Origin: Alteromonas confluentis
Lineage (GTDB): Bacteria > Pseudomonadota > Gammaproteobacteria > Enterobacterales > Alteromonadaceae
Assembly (NCBI RefSeq): GCF_001757105.1
Contig: NZ_MDHN01000007.1
Coordinates: 1-51,554, forward strand
Length of the DNA: 51,554 bases
Direction of reading: 5' to 3'
The position numbers were made by a program, and so were the translations under genes. Of this stretch, positions 35,810 through 46,666 are shown one piece after another; within the stretch, counting starts at the first letter, position 1, and every line of letters begins with the position of its first letter. The notes below the pieces were generated by a model. It was not told where the DNA came from, did not search any database, and saw only the letters and a program-made list of their open reading frames with translations.

Positions 35810-37003
35810 ATGACAATTCAACAAAACACTATCGTTAACGACGAGCCACAAGCTTATTGGAGTGGCGTTTTTGCCATGACCGTTTGCGTTTTTACTCTGG
35901 TTGCCTCTGAATTTATGCCCGTAAGTTTGCTTACACCTATCGCCGATGCACTTAATGTGACTAACGGCATGGCTGGTCAAGGTATTGCCATTTCAGGCGC
36001 GTTTGCAGTAGTAACAAGCCTGTTTATTTCATCGGTTGCGTCTAACGTGAATCGTAAAACGCTGCTTTTATTTCTAACGGTGCTCATGGGTCTGTCTGGT
36101 GCGGTTGTTGGTCTAGCCAATAACTATATTGTTTACATGATTGGACGTGCCATGATTGGTATTGTTGTTGGTGGTTTCTGGTCTATGTCTGCTGCCATTG
36201 CCATGCGGCTGGTACCGGAAGATCAGGTTTCGAAAGCATTGGCGATTTTTAATAGTGGAAACGCATTGGCCATTGTTATTGCTGCGCCTCTAGGTGCCTA
36301 TCTGGGCGCGCTGATTGGTTGGCGTGGCGCATTCCTTAGCCTGATACCGGTTTCGATAATCACCTTCGTATGGCAGTGGCTCAGCTTGCCCTCGATGCCG
36401 CCAGTAGTTAAAGATAATGGAACAGCTGGAATTTTTGCCGTATTCGCCTTGTTAAAAAGAAAATTGGTTGTCATCGGTATGCTTGCTGTCGGCTTGTTCT
36501 TTCTTGGACAGTTTAGTCTTTACACCTATATTCGTCCGTTTTTAGAAAATGTTACTAAGGTAGATGTAGGCACGCTGTCCCTAATTCTTATGCTAATAGG
36601 CGTGACGGGTTTTATTGGCACATCATTAATTAATTTACCATTGAAGCATGCCTTCTACCCTACCCTAATTTCTATTCCTCTCATGCTTGCGGCTATCGCG
36701 GTTAGTTTAACTGTATTGGGTCATTCTATGTGGATTGTTGTATTTCTACTTGGACTGTGGGGCTTTATCGCCACTGCTGCACCTGTTGGTTGGTGGGCGT
36801 GGATACCACAAAACTTCCCTGACGATGCCGAAGCCGGTGGTGGTTTGATGGTAGCCGTCGTGCAGCTGTGCATTGGGCTTGGCTCTACACTAGGTGGCGT
36901 GTTGTATGATTTTGAGGGTTACGTCACAACCTATATTTTTAGTGCGATAGTTCTACTGATTGCGGCATCATTTACCTGGTGGACCGCGCGGCTTTCAAGA
37001 TAA
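35810..37003 (+). CDS. MFS efflux transporter, AraJ/YdhP-like
   Basis: A 397-residue, 12-helix major facilitator protein. It starts with a short cytoplasmic end, then FAMTVCVFTLVASEFMPVSLLTPIADAL, the typical opening of the DHA1 arabinose-efflux/purine-exporter group. The motif after helix 2 is VASNVNRKTLLL. The ATG at 35810 gives the usual family length; an in-frame upstream ATG would add 51 residues with no family fit. It likely exports small organic molecules. It converges on the esterase gene, with a large hairpin in the gap. Confidence 0.88.
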   Translation: MTIQQNTIVNDEPQAYWSGVFAMTVCVFTLVASEFMPVSLLTPIADALNVTNGMAGQGIAISGAFAVVTSLFISSVASNVNRKTLLLFLTVLMGLSGAVVGLANNYIVYMIGRAMIGIVVGGFWSMSAAIAMRLVPEDQVSKALAIFNSGNALAIVIAAPLGAYLGALIGWRGAFLSLIPVSIITFVWQWLSLPSMPPVVKDNGTAGIFAVFALLKRKLVVIGMLAVGLFFLGQFSLYTYIRPFLENVTKVDVGTLSLILMLIGVTGFIGTSLINLPLKHAFYPTLISIPLMLAAIAVSLTVLGHSMWIVVFLLGLWGFIATAAPVGWWAWIPQNFPDDAEAGGGLMVAVVQLCIGLGSTLGGVLYDFEGYVTTYIFSAIVLLIAASFTWWTARLSR

Positions 37004-37129
37004 TGTTGTGAACAGACGACCGATATTTTTCTAAAAGAGGAAACGGCGATTCCTAGCAGATTGGGGCGTTTAGTTATCGAATCAACTAGATGCCAATCAT
37101 CGTCGCCGTTTCATCTTTGCTCACAACAT
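37003..37129. repeat. Nested inverted repeats between convergent genes
   Basis: Outer arms ATGTTGTGA (37003-37011) and TCACAACAT (37121-37129), and inner arms GAAACGGCGA (37040-37049) and TCGCCGTTTC (37103-37112), are exact. A further GATTGG/CCAATC pair lies inside. The structure fills nearly the whole gap between the MFS and esterase genes and may serve as a two-way terminator or be a small mobile remnant. Confidence 0.75.
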
Positions 37130-37136
37130 CATTAAC

Positions 37137-38189
37137 TTAGAGAGTATCTTTAAAGAAGGCATCCAATTTACTCACAGCATCATCGACGTATTCTGTCTTC
37201 CAATATGTGTCTATGTGGGTGGCACCTTTTAGCAAATACAGATCTTTATCTTTTGCATTCACAGCAAGATTAAAGGCGTTCTCACTCATATAAAGTGAGT
37301 CTGCTTCACTGCCTGCGATCATTAGTAATGGCTGATTGATTAAATCGATATGATCGGTTGCATCCCAGCGCATTAACTCAAGCAGGCTTGATTTGGTGTA
37401 TTTACTTTGTGAGTTTGGGTGTTTGTGGGTAAAACCATAGTATTCGAGTCCTTCCCGGTAGAGCTCAAAAGGTAACTTAGCGATTTGCTCTCTCGTAAGG
37501 CTCTGTCCACCCACGTATTCGACAGTTCCGTCTTCAACTTCATGCTTTTTAGCCTCAGAGGCATCAGCTAAACGGCTTTGGATGGTGTCGATTTGAGAGT
37601 CAATGTAGCCATTGCGACGCACTCGACCAGAATTAAACATGGATAACGTTGCAACAGACTGAAAACGTATATCCGTTTGTGCCGCGGCCAGTGAATAACC
37701 ACCACCGCCACAAATTCCTAGTACACCTATTTTGCCTGCATCAACACCGTTGAAAGTACTGATAAAATCGGCCATACCGTGAATATCACTTATGCGGTTC
37801 GCGGGTATATCTACATAGCGAGGTTTACCACCGGAGCCTCCTTGATATGCTGCATCAGCGGCGATGGTAATGAAACCCTGCTTCGCTAAACGCTGTGCGT
37901 AAAGCCCTGCTACCTGTTCCTTTACACCACCATTAGGGTGCGCAACTACCACGGTTGGGTAGCGCTTTTTCACGTCATAACCCGGCGGAGTATAAATATT
38001 CGCTGCGATTTTAATCCCATGTAAATCATAAGTTACCGGGTGTATGTTGACTTCGTCTGGCAAGTTTTCCGTGATGGCGCCTTTATAAACTAGCGTAAAC
38101 GGGTTTTCGTCTGCAGATGCGGAAAATGCTGTCTGAGAAAAGGCTAGTGTTGAACTGAATAATAAAACAGAGAGGTATTTGATCAGCAA
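37137..38189 (-). CDS. Secreted alpha/beta hydrolase, acetyl xylan esterase/dienelactone hydrolase-like
   Basis: A 350-residue exported protein with a Sec signal peptide (KYLSVLLFSSTLAFSQTAFSASA). The hydrolase domain shows VVVAHPNGGVKEQVAGLYAQRL, nucleophile elbow GICGGGGYSLAAAQ with Cys/Gly context (G-I-C-G-G-G), acid region MIAGSEADSLYMS and His in KGATHIDTYW. The elbow has Cys where Ser is usual, as in dienelactone hydrolases. Start: TTG at 38189 with AAGGA 8 bases before it is preferred; TTG at 38207 is possible. A palindrome shared with the two-component promoter lies 65 bases upstream. Substrate unknown. Confidence 0.82.
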   Translation of the reverse strand: MLIKYLSVLLFSSTLAFSQTAFSASADENPFTLVYKGAITENLPDEVNIHPVTYDLHGIKIAANIYTPPGYDVKKRYPTVVVAHPNGGVKEQVAGLYAQRLAKQGFITIAADAAYQGGSGGKPRYVDIPANRISDIHGMADFISTFNGVDAGKIGVLGICGGGGYSLAAAQTDIRFQSVATLSMFNSGRVRRNGYIDSQIDTIQSRLADASEAKKHEVEDGTVEYVGGQSLTREQIAKLPFELYREGLEYYGFTHKHPNSQSKYTKSSLLELMRWDATDHIDLINQPLLMIAGSEADSLYMSENAFNLAVNAKDKDLYLLKGATHIDTYWKTEYVDDAVSKLDAFFKDTL

Positions 38190-38253
38190 AATAAGGTTCC
38201 TTATCAACGTTAAAAACCTATTATTGCTGTCATGCGCCGTCGTATTAGTGACG

Positions 38254-38279
38254 AAAAGCTGACAGATTTGTCAGCTTTT
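38254..38279 (-). promoter_or_regulatory. CusR-like palindromic box before the esterase
   Basis: AAAAGCTGACA (38254-38264) and its exact reverse complement (38269-38279) lie around GATT, an 11-base perfect dyad. The TGACA-N4-TGTCA core resembles boxes of CusR/CopR-type regulators (TGACA, TTGTCA). The same core occurs at 41583-41605 by the two-component genes. Confidence 0.7.
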
Positions 38280-38316
38280 ATCCATGGGTAATATTTTTAG
38301 CTTTCTAGAGCTTTTT

Positions 38317-39912
38317 TTACTCTACCGTCTTTTCAACTGCGTCGAGTCGTTCAGTCGTCGGATCAGGAAGAGAGCGGGTGTGTCCGGCTTTATTCACTTT
38401 CAGAAGCATTGATGACTTACCCGTAAAACGGGACCATTCTGGCAACGTTTCGCTATTTGGATCACCAGATTTGGCAAAGTTGACCCAATAGGCATTCAGC
38501 ATACTGGCTACTTTCTTATCGGCTTCGGTAATGGGTAAGTTACCGCGACGAGCATCGAGATTATTGAATACGTACGGAATTTCTGAGGCATGTGGCGCGC
38601 CATAGCGGAGACTGCCTGTGAGTGCTTCGGGTACATAGCCAAATCGATAAACGTAGACAGGTAAATCATGCTCTGCAAAGATCCTCGCAGTAAAGCGTGC
38701 CGGTTCTGCCCACACTTTGTCAGTGTTCACATAGGTTAGCACTTCATCCAGCTCTCGATCATCTACCGGGTCGTAAGCGTTTGCTGCGTCTGTTTCGAAC
38801 TCACCGAAGGTAGACCAAAGCGCTTGTTTCGAAGGCGCATTAACAAACCCCGCAGGCACTTCTGCCGTGTTAGATCCGATCATCAATGGTACTTTGTTGA
38901 ACATATTTTGTTTATAGGCGGTTTCAGCTGTTTGTTGAACTAATTTACCGTCTTTAATAGGGCCGGAATAAATCGGCTTACTCGTGTCAGGATCGCTTTC
39001 TGCACCACCTGCCACGATTGCCTCAAAAGGTAATGCCATGAGTTGTGCCAGGGCTTTTTCATCCGTCCCTTTTACGCCAGCAAATTCGGCAAAGTTAATA
39101 CCTATTTGTTCGGCTGACTCAGGATAATGAGGATCTACGTTGTTTTCTGATAACGGACGGGCTGTTAACACTCCGTCACGGCCGCCACCCGATTGCACTA
39201 TAGCCTTATGAAACAAGCCTTCGGCATCTGAGATACTCAATAGAGAATGCACAGACACGCCACCAGCGGATTCACCAAAAATGGTCACATTCTTTTGATC
39301 GCCACCGAATGATTCAATATTCGCCTTAAGCCACCTCAGCGCTTCGATTTGATCCATATAGGCATAGCTGCCTTTGCTTTCATTAGCATGCATTTTAGTT
39401 AGCGCCGGAAAAGCGAAATGCCCAAGACGTCCAAGCCTGTAATTTATGGTAACTAAAATTACGCCCCTTTCGGCAAAGCTGGTACCCACACTTTCATCAA
39501 CCGAGCCCGAACCGAAAACAAAAGCACCGCCGTGGATCCATACCATTACCGGTAATTTGGCTTTCGTTTCCGCCTTATGAGGGCGCCATATATTGAGATA
39601 CAGGCAATCTTCCGACATCCCCTCTTTCCAGCTTTCAGGATCGCCAAATCTCACCTGTGGGCAAATATCTGAAAAGGCATCGGCGATGCGAGCTCCACCC
39701 GATTCCCACGATTTTACTGGGACAGTTTCCCGCCATCTAAGCTCACCTACCGGAGGTTTGGCATAGGGAAGCCCTTTAAATACATCCACATCGCCTTGTT
39801 GCACTCCTACTACTGTACCTAATGGCGTTTTTACTTTTACGTTTGTTGCTGAAAAAGCACTACCCGCGCACAAAAGTGCGAGTGATAGTGCCAGTAATGA
39901 CACCGCTCTCAT
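38317..39912 (-). CDS. Secreted type B carboxylesterase
   Basis: A 531-residue exported protein of the carboxylesterase/lipase type B family. The signal peptide is SLLALSLALLCAGSAFS. Further marks are GLPYAKPPVGELRW, SEDCLYLNIWRP, the oxyanion loop VWIHGGAFVFGSG, the nucleophile motif GESAGGVSVHSLL and the His region YGAPHASEIPYVF. All catalytic parts look intact. It hydrolyses carboxylic esters in the periplasm or outside. It shares strand with the CMD-cupin gene 74 bases upstream, so cotranscription is likely. Confidence 0.92.
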   Translation of the reverse strand: MRAVSLLALSLALLCAGSAFSATNVKVKTPLGTVVGVQQGDVDVFKGLPYAKPPVGELRWRETVPVKSWESGGARIADAFSDICPQVRFGDPESWKEGMSEDCLYLNIWRPHKAETKAKLPVMVWIHGGAFVFGSGSVDESVGTSFAERGVILVTINYRLGRLGHFAFPALTKMHANESKGSYAYMDQIEALRWLKANIESFGGDQKNVTIFGESAGGVSVHSLLSISDAEGLFHKAIVQSGGGRDGVLTARPLSENNVDPHYPESAEQIGINFAEFAGVKGTDEKALAQLMALPFEAIVAGGAESDPDTSKPIYSGPIKDGKLVQQTAETAYKQNMFNKVPLMIGSNTAEVPAGFVNAPSKQALWSTFGEFETDAANAYDPVDDRELDEVLTYVNTDKVWAEPARFTARIFAEHDLPVYVYRFGYVPEALTGSLRYGAPHASEIPYVFNNLDARRGNLPITEADKKVASMLNAYWVNFAKSGDPNSETLPEWSRFTGKSSMLLKVNKAGHTRSLPDPTTERLDAVEKTVE

Positions 39913-39986
39913 TTTATTTTTTCCGTTTAAATTTAGTGTGTTCTAAGCGCAATGTTGCTGTGAGTGATTTTGTCAATCAGCGGAGC

Positions 39987-41096
39987 TTAATCAAAACCCT
40001 GCCAGCTCACTGTTGAACCTGCTTCCGGGGTAGATATTGCTACGTGGGCCATAGGCGATTCATCAGTAGCACCGTGCCAGTGCAGGGTGTCAGGTGGAAT
40101 AGTCACTACACTGCCTTCTTCCATAAGCAACTTTTCTTCACCTTTTTGCTGAACATAGCCTTTGCCGGAAATGACGATCAGTGTCTGACCATTAGGGTGA
40201 GTATGCCATGCCGTTTTCGCCCCTTTTTCAAAGCTCACGATGCCACCACGATAATGAGACGATGCAGGCGCCTTAAATATAGAGCTTACAATGGCTTTGC
40301 CAGAGAATTTATCTGCAGCACCGGTAATGGTTGATTTGCCTGAATCGACAGTAACCTTGGTAGGTTGTTCACTTGCATCGATATCAGATATTGTCGTAAG
40401 AATGTTAAACGCACGGCTGGCGGCTGCTACGTCGACGTTATTCGCCAGCACCTGTGTAAATGCCAGAAGTTGCTTTGCGCTATAGCCCACGCGCATGGAA
40501 ATATTCATATGGCCGGTAAGTTGAGCATCGGTACCGGTTAAAGCTGCCAGCATGCTAATGGTGACAAGTTCACGGTCTGCTGTTGAAAGTACATCCCGAT
40601 AAAAGATATCGGCAAACAGGTGCTCGACCAGAAACACATCGATGGTGGGGACAAAAGCCGCATAACCGGTTGTGCGATTAGAAATATCACGTCCCACTAA
40701 GCCATTCCGAACTTCATGACCAAAGGCGTTTCTGTCGAAGTTTTCAGGAACAGGCGTCGCGCTTTTCCCAAGTTTATCGTTGATGCCGTTGCTTTTTCTG
40801 TTATCCACAACACGATTAAATGCATTAATGCCATTCAGTGCGCGCGGAAAACCAACATAGGCGTATGCGTGAATGAATATCTCTTTTATTTCATTTACCG
40901 TGAGTCCGGCATCAAGGCCATCTGCGAGCGCTGTATTTAACGCAGCGATATCGCCAGATGCAGTATGCGCTGCAATCGGAATGATCGCCTGTTGCCGTGC
41001 ACTTAATGTATCTGTGTCATCAGCGAAAACGGTAGCAGACAGAAAACCGAAAATGAGTACCGGTATTCCTGCTTTTCTGATTAGATATTTGAACAT
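39987..41096 (-). CDS. Secreted carboxymuconolactone decarboxylase-like protein with C-terminal cupin
   Basis: A 369-residue exported fusion. Signal peptide about residues 1-26 (AGIPVLIFGFLSATVFA). Two CMD/AhpD-like helical units follow (LTVNEIKEIFIHAYAYVGFPRAL and RELVTISMLAALTGTDAQLTGHM), without the CxxC redox pair. From about residue 270 comes a single-domain cupin with metal ligands WHTHPNGQTLIVISG and LHWHGA. GGGAG lies 8 bases before the ATG at 41096. Such fusions often lie with esterases and oxidoreductases, but their reaction is unknown. Confidence 0.85.
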   Translation of the reverse strand: MFKYLIRKAGIPVLIFGFLSATVFADDTDTLSARQQAIIPIAAHTASGDIAALNTALADGLDAGLTVNEIKEIFIHAYAYVGFPRALNGINAFNRVVDNRKSNGINDKLGKSATPVPENFDRNAFGHEVRNGLVGRDISNRTTGYAAFVPTIDVFLVEHLFADIFYRDVLSTADRELVTISMLAALTGTDAQLTGHMNISMRVGYSAKQLLAFTQVLANNVDVAAASRAFNILTTISDIDASEQPTKVTVDSGKSTITGAADKFSGKAIVSSIFKAPASSHYRGGIVSFEKGAKTAWHTHPNGQTLIVISGKGYVQQKGEEKLLMEEGSVVTIPPDTLHWHGATDESPMAHVAISTPEAGSTVSWQGFD

Positions 41097-41124
41097 TAGA
41101 AATTCTCCCAAATTAGTGACTTGT

Positions 41125-41457
41125 TTAACGAATATTCAGTGATTTACTGTCTAGCCACGTAGACATGCGTTCGGCGATTTCACGGTTATTCAAATCGGAG
41201 AACGTAAAAAGGGTGTTCCCATAAATGCCCACGGACGGTAGGTGAATAACCGTGGCCTCATTCACATTGATATCGATAGGGCCTATATTCGGTGTCATTT
41301 GTCGTAAATATTGATTCAGGGACGCGCGATCTGACGGGAATTGCACATCGGGAAAATATTCAGGCCATTTTCCTACACGAAAAATGTTGAACAAGTTTTG
41401 CTCATCGGTAACTGGAACATATTCGTTTGCAACATTACTTAATTTATCAGCTTTCAA
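41125..41457 (-). pseudogene. Alpha/beta hydrolase remnant with in-frame internal deletion
   Basis: A 110-residue frame. The first 60 residues (YFPDVQFPSDRASLNQYLRQ, then TPNIGP) resemble the region before the nucleophile in a family of secreted alpha/beta hydrolases of about 330 residues, and the last 45 (IHLPSVGIYGNTLF, then FSDLNNREIAERMSTWL) resemble its C-terminus. The whole middle, with the GxSxG serine, is missing, and the usual GNTHF histidine is Leu. No signal peptide remains. I judge it a decayed gene; the family match is from memory and would need a search. It is the first frame of the CMD-cupin/carboxylesterase strand. Confidence 0.6.
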
Positions 41458-41767
41458 CCAACCTCTCCGTTTTAGTTCATCGCACGAATTTTGCCCACCA
41501 GCTCTATTTCAAAGAAGCGTCGGTGCTCAAGAAACAACAATGTAAACAGTATGTGTATTTAACTTGTCTCCATGATGTCCTCAAGCTGACATTTTTGTCA
41601 GTTTTCAGGCAGGAATAAAATCGGCTGAAATTCGAAAAATAAGCGTAATCCAATGAATTATGAGCAAAATATAAAAAATGGATTTTCAAAGCCAGTGCAA
41701 TTACAGTGTTGGTTACAAAACAGCATTAGCCGCTGATAAAACTGCCTATCGCCCCTTAAAATCATTT
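41458..41767. other. Divergent regulatory region, 310 bases
   Basis: It separates the esterase-remnant/CMD-cupin strand from the two-component genes. Apart from the palindromic box at 41583-41605 it is A/T-rich and holds no gene I can support. Confidence 0.6.
41583..41605. promoter_or_regulatory. CusR-like box in the divergent two-component promoter
   Basis: AAGCTGACA (41583-41591), four T, then TGTCAGTTTT (41596-41605). The core CTGACA-N4-TGTCAG is a perfect dyad and matches the box at 38254-38279 in spacing and flanks. It could control both the response regulator gene and the divergent operon. Confidence 0.65.
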
Positions 41768-42457
41768 ATGAAAATACTCATTGTAGAAGATGAACAGAAA
41801 ACGCTGAGATACCTCACGAAAGCCCTGGAAGAAAACGGTTTTGTTATTGATGGTGTTGATGATGGCATCGACGGCCTTCATATGGCGTTAGAACAAGATT
41901 ACGAAGCCATTATTCTTGACGTGATGTTGCCGGGCATTGATGGTTATCAGGTTTTAGAGCGGTTAAGAAAGAGAAAGCAGACGCCGGTGTTAATGCTTTC
42001 AGCCAGAGGTAATGTCGAAGAACGGGTCAAAGGGCTTCAGAAAGGCGCCGATGATTATCTGCCTAAACCATTCAGCCTGGTTGAACTAATCGCCCGAATT
42101 CAGGCATTGGTAAGGCGACGCCATAACGATACCCGTGATATCAGTGAATTGAACATTGCTGATCTGAACATTAACCTGCTGTCCCGCAAAGTATTCAGAA
42201 GTCATCACCGAATTGAACTTACAGCAAAAGAATATAGCCTGCTAAGCTTGCTTGCCCGTCACGAGGGCGAGATATTATCTAAACTGATGATTGCAGAGCA
42301 GGTTTGGGATATGAATTTTGACAGTGATGCCAATGTGGTTGAAGTCGCAGTGAAACGTTTGCGAGCCAAGATAGATACCCCGTTTGCGACTAAATTACTG
42401 CATACAGTGAGAGGCATGGGTTATGTACTTGAAGAACGAGGCAATCAAGATGTTTAA
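41768..42457 (+). CDS. OmpR-type response regulator, CusR/CopR-like
   Basis: A 229-residue regulator. The receiver begins MKILIVEDEQKTLRYLTKAL, with phospho-acceptor Asp51 (IILDVMLPG) and Lys in DDYLPKPF; the winged-helix domain contains LTAKEYSLLSLLARHEGEILSK, then VVEVAVKRLRAKID and HTVRGMGYVLEE. This layout is that of CusR/CopR/PcoR regulators of metal response. The ATG at 41768 is the family start; an in-frame upstream ATG is rejected. It overlaps the kinase gene by 8 bases. The matching palindromes suggest it binds upstream of itself and an esterase gene. Confidence 0.93.
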   Translation: MKILIVEDEQKTLRYLTKALEENGFVIDGVDDGIDGLHMALEQDYEAIILDVMLPGIDGYQVLERLRKRKQTPVLMLSARGNVEERVKGLQKGADDYLPKPFSLVELIARIQALVRRRHNDTRDISELNIADLNINLLSRKVFRSHHRIELTAKEYSLLSLLARHEGEILSKLMIAEQVWDMNFDSDANVVEVAVKRLRAKIDTPFATKLLHTVRGMGYVLEERGNQDV

Positions 42458-43835
42458 GTGGTGGAAAAGCAATCATTACTCTATCTCTGCTCGTCAGGCC
42501 GTCATTTTCGCTTCCGCAGCCATATTGATTGTCTCCATGTACGCGCTCACGCTGCGATATACCCTTCACGATGCTATCCGAACTCAAATGCATCAGGAGT
42601 TGACCTTCAGAGAAAAACTGGTGTTACCGACCATTCAGAACTATGCAGATGAAGGCCGTTGGGATGCTTTAAACGATGAACTCGAGCGGATATCCGCCAT
42701 CGAAGGTCACCGTGTTCAATACTGGGTAAAGCCCGCCATACAGACGTTTAGTGAAGCGCCTGAACTGCCAGACAATGTCGTTTGGGAAAATCTGCCCATA
42801 GGATATTCAAAAGTTTCTGTGAGTGAAGAAATTTGCTCACTGTATTTATTGAATACCGAACTTACCCTGTCGTCGGGCAATAGCAGGTTAGCACTTCTGG
42901 TGGCGATTGATTCAACCCCTTACATGGGAACATTTGATTCATTCAACCAGAAGATGTTCTTCCTTACTCTATTCGGTGCATGTTTAGTCGCATTACTGGG
43001 CTATGTCATATCGCGGGCAGGCATGAAACCTGTCAATGCATTGAGCATTCAGTCAGGTAAGATAGAACCCGGTGTGAATGGCCAGCGTTTGGATACCCAG
43101 GTGCTACCTCTAGAGTTACAACCACTTGGCGCAAGTTTTAACGGTGTGCTTGAGCGCCAGGAAGTGGCCTGGCAGCAACTTGAAAGCTTTAACGCGAACG
43201 TGGCTCATGAGCTTAAAACCCCGCTTACCAATCTGATTGGGCAAACACAGTTGGCTATTTCCAAAAGAAGATGTCGGGAAGAGCTGGAAGAACTGCTTTA
43301 CTCAAACCTTGAAGAATTAGACAGACTAACTCGTATTGTCAATGACATGTTGTTCTTATCCCGTTCACAGTCTGGACAAACCCCACTTCTGAAAGAGCCT
43401 GTTGACCTTGCTGTCGAAGCAAACAAAATCATCGAATATTTAGAGCCGAATTTTCACGAGAAGGCATTGCGCGTAAGTTGCACAGGGAGTGGAAAGGCAC
43501 AGGTTGACAGAGGCCTGTTCCACCGTGCCCTTGGCAATCTTATTGAAAATGCAATTCAATACGCCGAGCCCGACACCACCATTTTAATACACGTAGAAGT
43601 CAATGCTGGTCAGGCATCTATTTCCGTTACCAATACCGGCGAGGCCATAGAAGACACGGTGAAAGCCAACCTGTTTGACCGCTTTTTTCGTGCAGATCCC
43701 AGCCGCAACGGTAGTTCAGCAAGGCACGGATTAGGCTTATCTATCGTAAAAGCGATAGCGACTTTACACGGGGGAAATGCTTTCGTGTCTACGAGTGAAC
43801 AGCAGAACACCTTCGGCTTTTTTGTAAATTGCTGA
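42450..43835 (+). CDS. Sensor histidine kinase, CusS-like
   Basis: A 461-residue inner membrane kinase. Helix 1 is about residues 18-35, a periplasmic sensor domain spans about 37-168, and helix 2 is about 169-188 (MFFLTLFGACLVALLGYVIS). A HAMP-like linker follows, then HisKA with phospho-His253 in NVAHELKTPLTN, the N box NLIENAIQYA and the G2 box HGLGLSIVKAIATLHGG. It resembles heavy-metal sensor kinases, but I see no clear metal-binding His or Met cluster in the periplasmic part. Its ATG overlaps the regulator stop. Confidence 0.93.
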   Translation: MFKWWKSNHYSISARQAVIFASAAILIVSMYALTLRYTLHDAIRTQMHQELTFREKLVLPTIQNYADEGRWDALNDELERISAIEGHRVQYWVKPAIQTFSEAPELPDNVVWENLPIGYSKVSVSEEICSLYLLNTELTLSSGNSRLALLVAIDSTPYMGTFDSFNQKMFFLTLFGACLVALLGYVISRAGMKPVNALSIQSGKIEPGVNGQRLDTQVLPLELQPLGASFNGVLERQEVAWQQLESFNANVAHELKTPLTNLIGQTQLAISKRRCREELEELLYSNLEELDRLTRIVNDMLFLSRSQSGQTPLLKEPVDLAVEANKIIEYLEPNFHEKALRVSCTGSGKAQVDRGLFHRALGNLIENAIQYAEPDTTILIHVEVNAGQASISVTNTGEAIEDTVKANLFDRFFRADPSRNGSSARHGLGLSIVKAIATLHGGNAFVSTSEQQNTFGFFVNC

Positions 43836-43847
43836 TGGCAGTAGACG

Positions 43848-44861
<1,014 letters not shown>

Positions 44862-44909
44862 TCAATTTATTGGATAATCAGATAAACGAGCTTACGGTTA
44901 GCAATTTTT

Positions 44910-45074
44910 CTAATGAAACGTATTGTATTGCTTATGGTCGGCCTGAGGTTTTACCAATACATGTGGGTAACTCGCACCGGATGTGCAGCAGGCTATCGAT
45001 ATCAGTATCAACAACGGCACTGCAATGAAGAAATAGCTCTGGGCGACGACTTGAAAAACATGCTTTCTTTTCAT
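44910..45074 (-). CDS. Small hydrophobic-segment protein, 54 residues
   Basis: A short frame with a very good ribosome site, GGAG seven bases before the ATG. The product starts MKRKHVFQVVAQ, has one hydrophobic stretch SYFFIAVPLLILISIACC, and a short tail. It could be a single-pass membrane protein or small lipoprotein, with SIAC as a poor lipobox. Too short for most gene callers; I do not recognise a family. Confidence 0.4.
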   Translation of the reverse strand: MKRKHVFQVVAQSYFFIAVPLLILISIACCTSGASYPHVLVKPQADHKQYNTFH

Positions 45075-45094
45075 TGTTAATCTCCAAAAACAAA

Positions 45095-45115
45095 GGACCG
45101 GCAAAAAGCCGGTCC
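45095..45115 (-). terminator. Rho-independent terminator after the AKR gene
   Basis: GGACCGGC (45095-45102) and GCCGGTCC (45108-45115) form an 8-base perfect stem around five A. On the minus strand it is followed by a T-rich run. It ends the aldo/keto reductase transcript and insulates the small frame downstream. Confidence 0.85.
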
Positions 45116-45177
45116 ATAAAATGTGAAAGAAAAAACAGTTGTTAATGCCGGTAAGAATCCAGCAACGCTATAGCCCT

Positions 45178-46501
<1,324 letters not shown>

Positions 46502-46555
46502 TTTCTTTCCTCTATTTATGAAAGGTTGTCGGCGTCAAACTCAAGTATCGCCTAG

Positions 46556-46666
46556 TTAAACGGCCATCGTTGCAGGCTGCCCTGCACTACCAGCGTTTGC
46601 CGCGTGCATAAATCCTGTTGCGGTAATGCCGACACCGGCAATAAGAAAACCCCTTCTGTCTAGCAT
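46556..46666 (-). pseudogene. Orphan Tat signal peptide, 36 residues
   Basis: A short frame encoding a near-perfect twin-arginine signal, MLDRRGFLIAGVGITATG followed by FMHAANA as a cleavage site, then only about eleven more residues before a stop. AAAAGG precedes the ATG at a good distance, and an earlier in-frame ATG (46681) would add five residues. No passenger domain follows, since the NTF2-like gene starts 55 bases later. It is probably the remains of a Tat-exported enzyme. Confidence 0.5.
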
